DNA of 42,940 nucleotides from Bacteroidota bacterium (GTDB taxonomy: Bacteria; Bacteroidota; Bacteroidia; 2-12-FULL-35-15). The stretch spans positions 1 to 42,940 of the forward strand of contig SXIH01000038.1 of the NCBI GenBank assembly GCA_005772895.1. Direction: 5' to 3'. Positions 1 to 7,227 of the stretch are shown here, one piece after another (position 1 is the stretch's first letter; each line of letters opens with the position of its first letter). The notes beneath the pieces were generated by a model that was not told the DNA's origin, did not search any database, and was given only the letters and a program-made list of their open reading frames with translations. The translations under genes and the position numbers were made by a program.

Positions 1-157
1 GCAAACCAACATTTCCCCCGGAAGTACGCAAAGTACTGTGTGGATACTTTTTATACAAACTATCTACAAAGGGAGTGTTTGCATTTGCAATGGCATCGGA
101 CTTTGAGCCATCACCAATTCCCCAACCATCTAAAATAATGAGCGCAACCTTCTTCAT
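1..157 (-). CDS. gpmI: 2,3-bisphosphoglycerate-independent phosphoglycerate mutase, N-terminal fragment
   Basis: Only the first 52 codons are in the window; the gene runs off the left edge. The ATG is at 155-157, and the protein begins [16 protein letters not shown], followed by [16 protein letters not shown] is the conserved start of cofactor-independent phosphoglycerate mutase (alkaline phosphatase superfamily), and its aspartate is a metal ligand. The family interconverts 3- and 2-phosphoglycerate in glycolysis and gluconeogenesis, in the cytoplasm. The segment is too short to judge intactness. Upstream there is a 13-bp direct repeat (ATTAGTAATTCGT on the minus strand), a kind of filler also seen elsewhere in this window. 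Confidence in the family is high because the signature is long and in the right place. Confidence 0.9.
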   Translation of the reverse strand, partial: MKKVALIILDGWGIGDGSKSDAIANANTPFVDSLYKKYPHSTLRTSGGNVGL

Positions 158-239
158 GATACTAATTTTACTCCAACGAATTACTAATTTTTTTACGAAA
201 AATACGAATTACTAATCTGTGCGTTATGTTAGTCGTAAA

Positions 240-280
240 TAAAAACCCATTCCCCTCTTGAGAGGGGCTAGGGGTGTGTC
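240..280. repeat. Short palindromic intergenic repeat (CCCCTCTTGAGAGGGG core)
   Basis: The stretch contains the perfect palindrome CCCCTCTTGAGAGGGG followed by CTAGGGGTGTG. It lies between the 3' end of the histidine kinase gene and the start of gpmI, both on the minus strand. I infer a dispersed intergenic repeat; only one copy is visible here. It could also act as a weak terminator for the kinase gene. Confidence 0.45.
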
Positions 281-289
281 TTTGTTCCA

Positions 290-1267
290 TCAACTAAACT
301 CTACAACAAACACCGTTCCTTTCGGAGTATTATCTTTTACTGTAATTACTCCGTTATGTTGTTCAACCAAATAATTCACAATAAATAAACCCAATCCCGT
401 TCCTTTTGTTTTTCTTACTTCTTCATTCCCTACACGGTAAAATTTTTGAAAAATACTTGCTTTTTCTTCATCCGAAATTCCTACTCCTTCGTCTGAAACA
501 GACAAGATTATTTTTTCATTCTGCTTTTTTAATCCAATAGTGATTGTAGAATTTTCCGAAGAATATTTTACTGCATTTTCGAAAAGGTTTAAAATAATTG
601 AAGGAAAACTTGTTCTGTCAATGTTCATGCGGATGTTTGGCTCAATGTTCAGAATAACGTTCTGTTTATAGTTGAACGATTTTATTGTCTGATTCATTCC
701 TTCTGTAATGTATTCCGATAAATTGTATTCTTCTTTGTTTAAAGGGAATACACTGTTTTCTATTTTCGCAGCCAATAAAATATTTTCTACTAAATTGTTT
801 AAGCGTTCGGTATCGCTTATGGCATTGGAAATAATTTCTTTTTGTTTTGTTCTGTCCAATTCATGCTTTTGCAAAGTTTGTAATTGCAATTTGGTAGAAG
901 CAATGGGTGATTTTAATTCGTGTGTAACCGATAATAAAAAGTTTTTCTGCTGTTGAGCCAAAGCGGTTTCTTTTTTTAATGTTTTGCGAATTTGATAACC
1001 ACCCAAAAGCAATAGAAAAACAAAAACAGCGCCTTCACTTGAGATCATCAACCAGCGTTTATGCAATTTTTCGTTTAATTCGTTACCATGTAAAATAATT
1101 TCTTCCGGACTTTCCTCTTTTAAAAGGTTTATCTCCGTTTTTAAACGGACATTCTCTGTATTGAGCTGAAACATCAGATAAGTCCACCACGAAAACTGCA
1201 GAAATACATATACTAACAATATATAAAACCAAAACAAGGGTTTTGATTTTTTAGGTGTGGAATTCAT
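290..1267 (-). CDS. Sensor histidine kinase (orphan two-component kinase)
   Basis: A membrane-bound sensor kinase of 325 residues. Two membrane segments, near residues 12-32 and 78-93, flank a short periplasmic loop of about 45 residues. A HisKA domain follows with the H-box SVTHELKSP (phospho-acceptor His116). The HATPase_c domain has an N-box (NLFENAVKYSS), a G1 box (DEGVGIS) and a G2 box (GTGLGLF). The open frame extends 14 codons upstream to 1309. I prefer the ATG at 1267 (MNSTPKKSK) because the extension would add a second hydrophobic stretch before the lysine-rich start. No response regulator lies beside it in the window, so its partner is unknown. It is divergent from the secreted protein at 1354. 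There is no HAMP or PAS domain, and the loop is too small to suggest a ligand. Confidence 0.9.
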   Translation of the reverse strand: MNSTPKKSKPLFWFYILLVYVFLQFSWWTYLMFQLNTENVRLKTEINLLKEESPEEIILHGNELNEKLHKRWLMISSEGAVFVFLLLLGGYQIRKTLKKETALAQQQKNFLLSVTHELKSPIASTKLQLQTLQKHELDRTKQKEIISNAISDTERLNNLVENILLAAKIENSVFPLNKEEYNLSEYITEGMNQTIKSFNYKQNVILNIEPNIRMNIDRTSFPSIILNLFENAVKYSSENSTITIGLKKQNEKIILSVSDEGVGISDEEKASIFQKFYRVGNEEVRKTKGTGLGLFIVNYLVEQHNGVITVKDNTPKGTVFVVEFS

Positions 1268-1353
1268 AGGGTAAAGGTAAGAAAAAAGAAGATTGACGCT
1301 TCTCAACAAATCTTCATTTTCTCCCCTTTTTTTCGTGCTTTTACCCTGTGTTA

Positions 1354-1728
1354 ATGCGAAAAAACATACTCATTCTTCTATGCTCTTTGCTGGTTCTTTT
1401 ATCCGCAAACAGCCTTGGTGTATACTCAAAACAGGCCAATGTTGCTGAGCCGGTTAAGGTTTTTAGTGTTTCAGAAAAGAAAGCTTCTTCCGAAGAAAGC
1501 AAATCTATTTCTTCAATTAATGAATTTGATGGCATTATTGTAAAAGGAAATGAAAATACTTTTTCAGGATTCCAGAATTTTCAGCAAACCAAAAAACACT
1601 TAACAACCAACTTAGCATTAAGAACAACTAATTTCCTAAGTGCATTTTATTCTACTTATTGTCATAAGAGAATAAATAGCGTGCATCAAAATCCCTTTTA
1701 CATTTCTTACCACCGTTTAACAATTTAG
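1354..1728 (+). CDS. Small secreted protein of unknown function
   Basis: The 124-residue product starts MRKNILILLCSLLVLLSANS, a clear signal-peptide-like N-terminus. A serine/lysine/glutamate-rich stretch follows, then a C-terminus rich in Tyr, His and Asn ending FYISYHRLTI. I recognise no family. It could be a small periplasmic or outer-membrane partner of the divergent histidine kinase, but that rests only on position. A GTG six bases upstream (1348) is an alternative start; there the sequence TTTACCCT sits directly before the start codon, exactly as it does before the kinase ATG. An 8-bp hairpin (1750-1770) follows the stop. Confidence that it is a gene is moderate: composition and signal peptide are convincing, function is not. 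Confidence 0.6.
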   Translation: MRKNILILLCSLLVLLSANSLGVYSKQANVAEPVKVFSVSEKKASSEESKSISSINEFDGIIVKGNENTFSGFQNFQQTKKHLTTNLALRTTNFLSAFYSTYCHKRINSVHQNPFYISYHRLTI

Positions 1729-1824
1729 AATTTCCCGTTTGAATTTGTTACACAGATATAAAATCTGTGTGAATAATTTATTGTGGTCAATTGATCACGG
1801 GTATTAATTGTTAAATAATTACAT

Positions 1825-1950
1825 ATGGAAAATTTAGAAAACGAATCCAATGAAAAAAAAGGATTCTTAAAAGGTTGGGGACTTCTTGTTCTCATCATTG
1901 GCGGAACAATAGGATTATTAATGGGAGTCAAAATAGTATTTGGCTTGTAA
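1825..1950 (+). CDS. 41-residue single-pass membrane protein
   Basis: A short ORF reads MENLENESNEKKGFLKGWG followed by a hydrophobic, glycine-rich segment (LLVLIIGGTIGLLMGVKIV) and FGL, then TAA. The charged N-terminus and one membrane helix are the pattern of small inner-membrane proteins. It ends 11 bases before the ATG of the YitT-family gene, so the two are probably co-transcribed. Function is unknown. Support comes from the clean start, the amphipathic-then-hydrophobic design and the tight spacing; without homologues at hand I cannot rule out a chance ORF. Confidence 0.55.
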   Translation: MENLENESNEKKGFLKGWGLLVLIIGGTIGLLMGVKIVFGL

Positions 1951-1961
1951 AATAGAAAGAT

Positions 1962-2933
1962 ATGAACCCACTCCTTCAACAAATAATAATCAACAGAGCC
2001 AGGCAGTCGAATAAAGCCGGACAAAAAGAAATTAGCAATTACAGTATTGCTAAGGAATTTCATAAACTCAAAATAACAGCTCTTCATTTTACTAAAGATG
2101 CTTTTTTAATCTTTATTGGAATACTTGCTGCAGGATTCGGACTGGAAGGATTTTTATTGCCCAATTCGTTTATAGATGGTGGTGTGACCGGAATCTCTTT
2201 GTTAACGGCAGAGATAACAGATTACCCTTTACCTGTTTTGATTTTATTAATCAATATTCCTTTTGTTATTTTAGGATATCATCAGATAGGAAAACAGTTT
2301 GCAATAAAAAGTGTTTTTGCAATTGTGGGATTAGCTCTTGCAATTACATTCATTCATTATCCTGTAATTACTTCCGATAAGTTATTGATTTCTGTATTCG
2401 GAGGTTTTTTTCTGGGTGCAGGAATTGGTTTTGCAATAAGAGGTGGAGGCGTTTTGGATGGGACAGAAATATTAGCAATTTATTTAAGTAAGCGAACCGG
2501 ACTCACACTTGGTGATATTATTTTAGTTTTTAATATCATCATCTTTTCTGTGGCAGCTTATGTATTGTCAATTGAAACTGCTTTATATTCTATTCTGGCC
2601 TATTTGGCTGCATCTAAAACTGTTGATTTTGTTATTGAAGGAGTGGAGGAGTATACGGGTGTTACTATTGTTTCTGCTTACAATGAAGACATCCGGATAA
2701 TGATTACAGAAAAAATGGGAAGAGGAGTAACCATCTACAACGGTAAACGTGGTTTTGGAAAACGTGGAACAAACCTCAACCAAATGGAAATTGTTTACAC
2801 CGTAATTACCCGTTTGGAAATTGGAAAACTTCAGGCTGAAGTGGAGAAAATTGACCCGAACGCTTTTATTGTGATGAGCACCGTAAAAGATACCAGAGGC
2901 GGAATGATTAAAAAACGACCCTTACACAATTAA
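1962..2933 (+). CDS. YitT family membrane protein (DUF161 plus DUF2179)
   Basis: A 323-residue protein with a soluble N-terminus of about 45 residues and then five or six membrane helices between residues 46 and 235. The signature FLLPNSFIDGGVTGISLL, followed later by GGGVLDGTEILA, is typical of the YitT/YpjC/YqfU family. The last 90 residues form the cytoplasmic DUF2179 domain, with MGRGVTIYNGKRGFGKRG and a VMSTVKDTRGG end. The transported substrate or exact role of this family is not established. The ATG at 1962 has an AGAAAG stretch a few bases upstream. The stop at 2933 is only five bases before the RND exporter start, which implies an operon with the small membrane protein before it. Confidence 0.9.
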   Translation: MNPLLQQIIINRARQSNKAGQKEISNYSIAKEFHKLKITALHFTKDAFLIFIGILAAGFGLEGFLLPNSFIDGGVTGISLLTAEITDYPLPVLILLINIPFVILGYHQIGKQFAIKSVFAIVGLALAITFIHYPVITSDKLLISVFGGFFLGAGIGFAIRGGGVLDGTEILAIYLSKRTGLTLGDIILVFNIIIFSVAAYVLSIETALYSILAYLAASKTVDFVIEGVEEYTGVTIVSAYNEDIRIMITEKMGRGVTIYNGKRGFGKRGTNLNQMEIVYTVITRLEIGKLQAEVEKIDPNAFIVMSTVKDTRGGMIKKRPLHN

Positions 2934-2938
2934 AAAAT

Positions 2939-5290
2939 ATGTGGAGATTTTTAGCAAATAAAATTTTAAGAAATAAAATAGCATTCATTGCTGTTTTATC
3001 AATTATCACAGTCTTTATGGGTTATCAGGCAACAAAAATTGAGTTGACCTATACTTATCCGCAAATTCTTCCTGCCAATGATTCTGCTTACATCGACTAT
3101 GAAAACTTTAGAAAAATGTTTGGAGAAGATGGCAGTGTAATGGTGATTGGAATAGAGGACAAAAATTTATTTGAACTAAAAAAATTTAACGATTGGTATG
3201 AACTAAGCACACAGATAAAAAATATTGAAGGAATTAAAGAGCTGATGTCGGTTGCAAAACTTTACAACATTCACAGAAATGACAGTCTTAGTAAATTCGA
3301 TTTTCTTCCCATCATTTCCAGTGCTCCCCAATCACAAGCAGAATTAGATAGTTTAAGAGAAGTAATTGAATCGCTTCCGTTTTATGATGGATTGGTTTAC
3401 AACAAAGAAACAGGTGCCAACTTAATGGCGATTGCGTTTACCAAAAAAGATTTGAATTCAAAAAGCAGAATTGAAATTGTTCATCAGATAAAAGAATTGG
3501 GTGATGCCTTTTCAAAAAAGCACAATCTCCAAATTCATTATTCCGGTTTGCCATATGTAAGAACCGCATTGATGGAAAAAGTTTCTGCCGAAATGGGTTT
3601 GTTTATGGGATTGGCTGCTTTGGTCATGGTTATTATTCTTTGGTTATTCTTCCGTTCCTTTTCAGCAGTTTTCTTTTCGGTGTTTGTGGTTGCTATTGGT
3701 GTAACATGGTCGCTGGGAACTATTTCTTTATTGGATTATAAAATTACTATGCTTTCCGGATTGATTGCGCCACTCATTATGGTGATTGGAATTCCCAACT
3801 GTGTTTTTCTGATTAATAAATATCAGAGCGAATACATTAAGCATAAAAATAAAGTAAAAGCATTGAGTGTGATGATTGAAACAATTGGTGTGCTTTTATT
3901 TTTAGCAAACATTACAACAGCTATTGGGTTTGGAGTTTTGTATTTTACTAACAGTTCTATGCTGGTTGAGTTTGGTGTTGTTGCAGCAATAAATGTAATG
4001 GTCACTTATTTTATTACGCTTATTCTTATTCCAATTATTTTAAGTTATTTGTCTGCACCCTCTGCCAAACAAACAAAACATTTAGAAGGTGTAAAAATTA
4101 ATAAGCTGTTGGCTTGGGTAGATTATGTGGTACACAAAAAACGTAAAGTTCTTTATATAACTATTACCATTGTTACACTTGTCTCAGCCTATGGTGCCAG
4201 TAAAATAAACGTGAACGGATTTGTGGTGGACGACCTGCCCAAAAACAATCCTGTGAATACTGACTTACAGTTTTTCCAAAATAATTTTAATGGCGTATTG
4301 CCTTTTGAAGTTTCTATAAATACCAAAAAATCAAATGGTGTGTTTGCTGATAACGGAGCAACACTTTATAAAATTAAAAAATTACAAAAAATATTTTCCG
4401 GATACGAAGAATTTTCAAAACCACTTTCGGTAGTGGAAGGACTAAAGTTTTCTTATCAGGCTTATAAAGACGGAGAAAAGAAATTTTACATTCTTCCCGG
4501 AATTATGGAACTGAAAGAATTAACACAATATACTTCAACTGTAAAAGGACAAGAAAATAAATTGGCAACTTTTATTGATTCTACAAAACAAATTACCCGT
4601 GTGAGTTTTCAGATGGCAGATATAGGTTCCGAAAAAATGAAAATACTTGTTGCGGAACTACAACCCAGAATAGATTCTGTTTTTGACCCGAAAGAGTATG
4701 ATGTAAGGTTAACCGGACAAAGTGTGATGTTTCTGAAAGGCAATGCCTACTTATTGTACAACCTTTTTGAAAGTTTACTGATAGAAATATTATTGATTGC
4801 CATTGTAGGTATTGCATTGTTCCGCTCAGTAAGAATAATTGTATTGTCAAAAATTCCTTGTTTGATTCCATTGATTATTACTGCCGGAATTATGGGTTAT
4901 TTAGGAATCCGTTTCAAACCAAGCACTATTTTAATTTTTAGTATTGCCTTTGGAATTTCTTCCGATGGAACCATTTATTTTTTAACGAAGTACCGACAAG
5001 AACTCAAAAAATTAAATGCAACAGTAGCTGGTTCTATTTCTATAGCAATAAAAGAAACAGGATTGAGTATGGTGTATACGGCTGTAATTTTATTTTGTGG
5101 CTTTGCTATTTTTGCTGCATCAGGTTTTGGTGGAACAGTTGCAATGGGTGTTTTAATTTCCATTACATTATTAGTTGCAATGGTAACCAATTTGGTTTTA
5201 CTTCCTGCAATTCTTTTATCTATTGATAAACGTCAAAGTAAAAAGGAAGCAAAAGCGAGAGCGTTGATTGAGATAGAAGTAGAGGAGTAA
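2939..5290 (+). CDS. RND/MMPL family transporter (HAE3-like exporter)
   Basis: A 783-residue inner-membrane protein with the duplicated RND layout: one N-terminal helix (residues 14-30), a large periplasmic loop to about 215, five helices to about 375, then a second helix, loop and five-helix block ending near 770. Length and the single-protein form match the MMPL/HAE3 branch (hopanoid and lipid exporters) rather than the roughly 1,000-residue multidrug pumps. No membrane-fusion protein or TolC-like partner is adjacent, which also fits HAE3. The C-terminus is charged (KKEAKARALIEIEVEE). It follows the YitT gene by five bases. Substrate cannot be read from sequence; lipids or hydrophobic compounds are the family expectation. 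Confidence 0.87.
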   Translation: MWRFLANKILRNKIAFIAVLSIITVFMGYQATKIELTYTYPQILPANDSAYIDYENFRKMFGEDGSVMVIGIEDKNLFELKKFNDWYELSTQIKNIEGIKELMSVAKLYNIHRNDSLSKFDFLPIISSAPQSQAELDSLREVIESLPFYDGLVYNKETGANLMAIAFTKKDLNSKSRIEIVHQIKELGDAFSKKHNLQIHYSGLPYVRTALMEKVSAEMGLFMGLAALVMVIILWLFFRSFSAVFFSVFVVAIGVTWSLGTISLLDYKITMLSGLIAPLIMVIGIPNCVFLINKYQSEYIKHKNKVKALSVMIETIGVLLFLANITTAIGFGVLYFTNSSMLVEFGVVAAINVMVTYFITLILIPIILSYLSAPSAKQTKHLEGVKINKLLAWVDYVVHKKRKVLYITITIVTLVSAYGASKINVNGFVVDDLPKNNPVNTDLQFFQNNFNGVLPFEVSINTKKSNGVFADNGATLYKIKKLQKIFSGYEEFSKPLSVVEGLKFSYQAYKDGEKKFYILPGIMELKELTQYTSTVKGQENKLATFIDSTKQITRVSFQMADIGSEKMKILVAELQPRIDSVFDPKEYDVRLTGQSVMFLKGNAYLLYNLFESLLIEILLIAIVGIALFRSVRIIVLSKIPCLIPLIITAGIMGYLGIRFKPSTILIFSIAFGISSDGTIYFLTKYRQELKKLNATVAGSISIAIKETGLSMVYTAVILFCGFAIFAASGFGGTVAMGVLISITLLVAMVTNLVLLPAILLSIDKRQSKKEAKARALIEIEVEE

Positions 5291-5307
5291 TACTACGACT
5301 TAATGGA

Positions 5308-5517
5308 TTAATCTGTTTCATTTTTGACATCCTCATCCTCCTTCAATTTTGGTTTCCTTGAAATAAAATAAAAAGGAAGTGCAATGACCAAAACAAGAAA
5401 AACAAATGCTGCCCAAAGTCCGGCATTCATTCCACGTGATTTAGCATCTTTGAAAACCCAAAAGGATACATACAGCCACACAATAAGTATAGTTATATTG
5501 AGTAGCATGGTTTCCAT
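5308..5517 (-). CDS. Small two-helix membrane protein
   Basis: A 69-residue protein with two membrane helices (about 5-20 and 33-51) joined by a basic turn, WVFKDAKSRGMNAGLWAAF, and a highly charged C-tail (KPKLKEDEDVKNETD). The xxVFKDAKSRGMN turn followed by LPFYFI is a recurring design in small bacterial membrane proteins of unknown function. Two starts are possible, 5517 (METMLLN) and 5508 (MLLN). It is convergent with the RND gene, 17 bases away. Function unknown; gene status is likely because hydrophobic and charged regions are cleanly arranged. Confidence 0.6.
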   Translation of the reverse strand: METMLLNITILIVWLYVSFWVFKDAKSRGMNAGLWAAFVFLVLVIALPFYFISRKPKLKEDEDVKNETD

Positions 5518-5653
5518 AAATGCGTAATTAGATTTACTAAATATAAGAAATTATTAGGAGATTAAATATTTAGACATCTTTGAGTACAAAAGCGATTATA
5601 AGGAGATTTCATTTCCAAAATCAGAATTTATTTTTAGTATTTAAATATTTTAT

Positions 5654-5661
5654 TACATTTG
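5654..5661 (+). promoter_or_regulatory. Bacteroidota -7 element upstream of the tRNA-Phe locus
   Basis: TACATTTG is an exact match to the TAnnTTTG -7 element known from Bacteroidota promoters. It lies 16 bases before the broken tRNA copy and about 92 bases before the intact tRNA-Phe. No clear -33 TTG element is visible at the expected distance, so this is a motif-level call. Confidence 0.5.
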
Positions 5662-5677
5662 CCGTCCAATTAAGCGA

Positions 5678-5744
5678 GGTACCCTAGCTCATCCCGATCC
5701 CGATTGCTATCGGGACTATTGGGAGGTAGAGCAAAGGACTGAAA
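5678..5744 (+). pseudogene. Broken 5' half of tRNA-Phe with a 33-nt palindrome in the D-loop
   Basis: GGTACCCTAGCTCA (5678-5691) and GGTAGAGCAAAGGACTGAAA (5725-5744) are identical to bases 1-14 and 18-37 of the intact tRNA-Phe just downstream. The D-loop GTT is replaced by 33 bases (5692-5724) containing CCCGAT-TGCT-ATCGGG, a 6-bp hairpin, with TCCC and GGGA at its ends. The copy stops in the anticodon loop, so it cannot fold as a tRNA. It is probably a remnant of a tandem duplication later hit by a palindromic repeat. Confidence 0.8.
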
Positions 5745-5753
5745 GCTTAAGAT

Positions 5754-5826
5754 GGTACCCTAGCTCAGTTGGTAGAGCAAAGGACTGAAAATCCTTGTGT
5801 CACTGGTTCGATCCCAGTGGGTACCA
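5754..5826 (+). tRNA. tRNA-Phe (GAA)
   Basis: A complete cloverleaf is visible: acceptor stem GGTACCC/GGGTACC (5754-5760, 5819-5825), D-stem GCTC/GAGC, anticodon stem AAGGA/TCCTT with loop CTGAAAA (anticodon GAA at 5787-5789), and T-stem ACTGG/CCAGT with loop TTCGATC. The discriminator base is A (5826). CCA is not encoded. A strong terminator follows five bases later. Confidence 0.97.
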
Positions 5827-5831
5827 CGATA

Positions 5832-5874
5832 AAGCCCTTGTAAACTAGTTGGTTTACAGGGGCTTCTTCTTTTC
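5832..5874 (+). terminator. Rho-independent terminator after tRNA-Phe
   Basis: A 14-bp stem with one G-T pair (AAGCCCTTGTAAAC at 5832-5845 and GTTTACAGGGGCTT at 5852-5865) has a 6-base loop and is followed by a T-rich run to 5873. Position and strength suit termination of the tRNA transcript. Confidence 0.85.
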
Positions 5875-6297
5875 CTAAGCGGTTTTAGCTTCGTAATCGT
5901 ACTCTTTTTCTTTTTGCTTGAACAAAAAGAAACAAAAATTCAAGGCCAGGCGATTGCTTCCCGCCTCTCACCATTTCCCGAAAATCTAAGCAAAAAAACT
6001 GAAGTTTTTGCTATGATTTTCTAGTGAAATGGCATTCACCCCTACGCGGCATCGCGCCTGGCCATGGCTTACCCGCTCCTCCGAAAAGTTAATTCGTCTT
6101 TAAAAACAATTTTTCGGAGGAGTGGGGAGACGTCCACGAAAAGTGCGAACCACAAGTTTCGTGGCACCCAAGGGTTGGGCATTTGCGGGTAAAACGAAAG
6201 CTTGGGGTTGGTTTTCGTGGTCGCCTTTTCTTTGGTTCTTTCTTTTGGAGAATCAAAAGAAAGAACGAACAAACATTCGGAGCTAAAACCACTTAGG
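5874..6297. mobile_element. 424-bp non-coding element with terminal inverted repeats and internal hairpins
   Basis: The ends are inverted repeats matching at 16 of 17 positions (5874-5890, CCTAAGCGGTTTTAGCT; 6281-6297). Inside are at least five further perfect inverted repeats: 5944-5952 with 6055-6063 (9 bp), 6076-6087 with 6111-6122 (12 bp), 6134-6141 with 6157-6164 (8 bp), 6235-6247 with 6254-6266 (13 bp), and TTTCTTTTTG with CAAAAAGAAA near 5908-5933. One long-range pair crosses the end (5954-5964 with 6320-6330, 11 bp). The minus-strand frames open here are low-complexity and lack any domain. This is the main part of a 660-base gap without genes between tRNA-Phe and coaX. I infer a MITE-like or structured dispersed element; no transposase is in or beside it. 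Confidence 0.55.
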
Positions 6298-6359
6298 ATA
6301 AAGGAAACGCCTTTTAGAAGCGGGAAGCAAGAGAACCATCCAGCCAAGATGTAGTCTCT

Positions 6360-6402
6360 TCGCAACAGGGAGATCCCGTGTCGTGGCACAGGATGACGGT
6401 TA
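6360..6402. repeat. Dispersed repeat, copy 1 (GATCCCGTGTCGTGGCAC core)
   Basis: The sequence CAGGGAGATCCCGTGTCGTG and onward to GGATGACGGTTATGAAG is nearly identical, in reverse complement, to 13649-13690. The core is an imperfect palindrome (CCCGTG-TCGTGG-CACAGG). Two inverted copies about 7 kb apart in non-coding DNA indicate a dispersed element. Confidence 0.7.
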
Positions 6403-6427
6403 TGAAGTATGGTCTGCAAACTAAAAA

Positions 6428-6469
6428 ATCCGTGTTCATCCGCTTTATCCGTGTCATCCGCGTTCCATT
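6428..6469 (+). repeat. 42-nt dispersed repeat, copy upstream of coaX
   Basis: It matches 8911-8952 base for base over most of its 42 positions, ending ATCCGCGTTCCATT in both. A third, inverted copy is at 8763-8807. Here it ends 18 bases before the coaX start codon, so it lies in the coaX leader or promoter region. Confidence 0.75.
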
Positions 6470-6487
6470 ATTCCTTAATTTCGCTCT

Positions 6488-7222
6488 ATGCAACTCGTAA
6501 TCGACATCGGCAATACCCGTATCAAGGCCGCCATTTTTGATGGTAATATCCTTGCTGATGTTTTTATTTTTAACTCAACCACAGAACTACTTGCATCTGG
6601 AATTCTTGAAAAATTCCCTATAAAAAACTGCATTCTTGCTTCCGTAGTCAATGATATAGAGACTTTTTTGGAAAAACTCCGCTGGAAAGTAACGGTACTT
6701 TTATTTAATGCCGACACTCCAACACCCATTATCAATCTTTACAAAACAGCACATACATTGGGTAGCGACAGATTAGCAGGTGCAGTAGGCGGAAATAACT
6801 TTTCGCCCAACTCAAACGTCTTAGTAATAGATGCAGGTACCTGTATCAAATATAATTTCATTACCAAAAACAACGAATACCTGGGTGGGGGCATCTCTCC
6901 GGGCTTACAAATGCGATTTAAAGCCATGAATACTTTTACTTCGCGTTTGCCGTTATTAGAAGTTGATGAAAAAGCAGATATTCTGATAGGAACCAATTCC
7001 AATGAGAGTATCATTTCCGGAGCTCAAATTGGTGCTGTTGCCGAAGTAGATGGGATAATTACTCAATACAAAAGCAAATATCCTGATATAAAAGTGCTTT
7101 TAACGGGTGGAGATGTTAAATTTTTTGAGAAACGGTTAAAAAACAGCATCTTTGCAGACCAAAATTTAATCCTCAAAGGATTGAACGTAATTTTAGACTA
7201 CAATTTAAATCGAACGAAGTGA
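6488..7222 (+). CDS. coaX: Type III pantothenate kinase
   Basis: Catalyses ATP-dependent phosphorylation of pantothenate, the first step of coenzyme A synthesis, in the cytoplasm. The 244-residue length is normal. The ASKHA phosphate-binding motif DIGNTRIK is at residues 6-13, GSDRLAG at 92-98 and the second phosphate motif IDAGTCIKYN at 114-123; a LLTGGD motif is near the C-terminus. The ATG at 6488 is preceded by TAATTTCG (6476-6483), one mismatch from the -7 consensus, which would give a very short leader. The stop overlaps the GTG alternative start of the next gene by four bases. It heads a Bacteroidota-type envelope cluster (outer-membrane protein, lptC, CNNM protein, foldase). Confidence 0.96.
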   Translation: MQLVIDIGNTRIKAAIFDGNILADVFIFNSTTELLASGILEKFPIKNCILASVVNDIETFLEKLRWKVTVLLFNADTPTPIINLYKTAHTLGSDRLAGAVGGNNFSPNSNVLVIDAGTCIKYNFITKNNEYLGGGISPGLQMRFKAMNTFTSRLPLLEVDEKADILIGTNSNESIISGAQIGAVAEVDGIITQYKSKYPDIKVLLTGGDVKFFEKRLKNSIFADQNLILKGLNVILDYNLNRTK

Positions 7223-7227
7223 TAGGA

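Noticed and set aside
4593..4871. 92-residue frame opposite the RND transporter gene
   Set aside because: A shadow of the coding strand with no start context, domain or neighbour; the transporter is continuous through it.
5678..5753. A second functional tRNA
   Set aside because: The copy lacks the T-arm, 3' acceptor strand and half of the anticodon stem, and its D-loop is interrupted.
6069..6419. 116-residue minus-strand open frame
   Set aside because: It lies across the terminal-inverted-repeat element and the GATCCCGTG repeat, is low-complexity and has no domain; its length is explained by the repeat composition.
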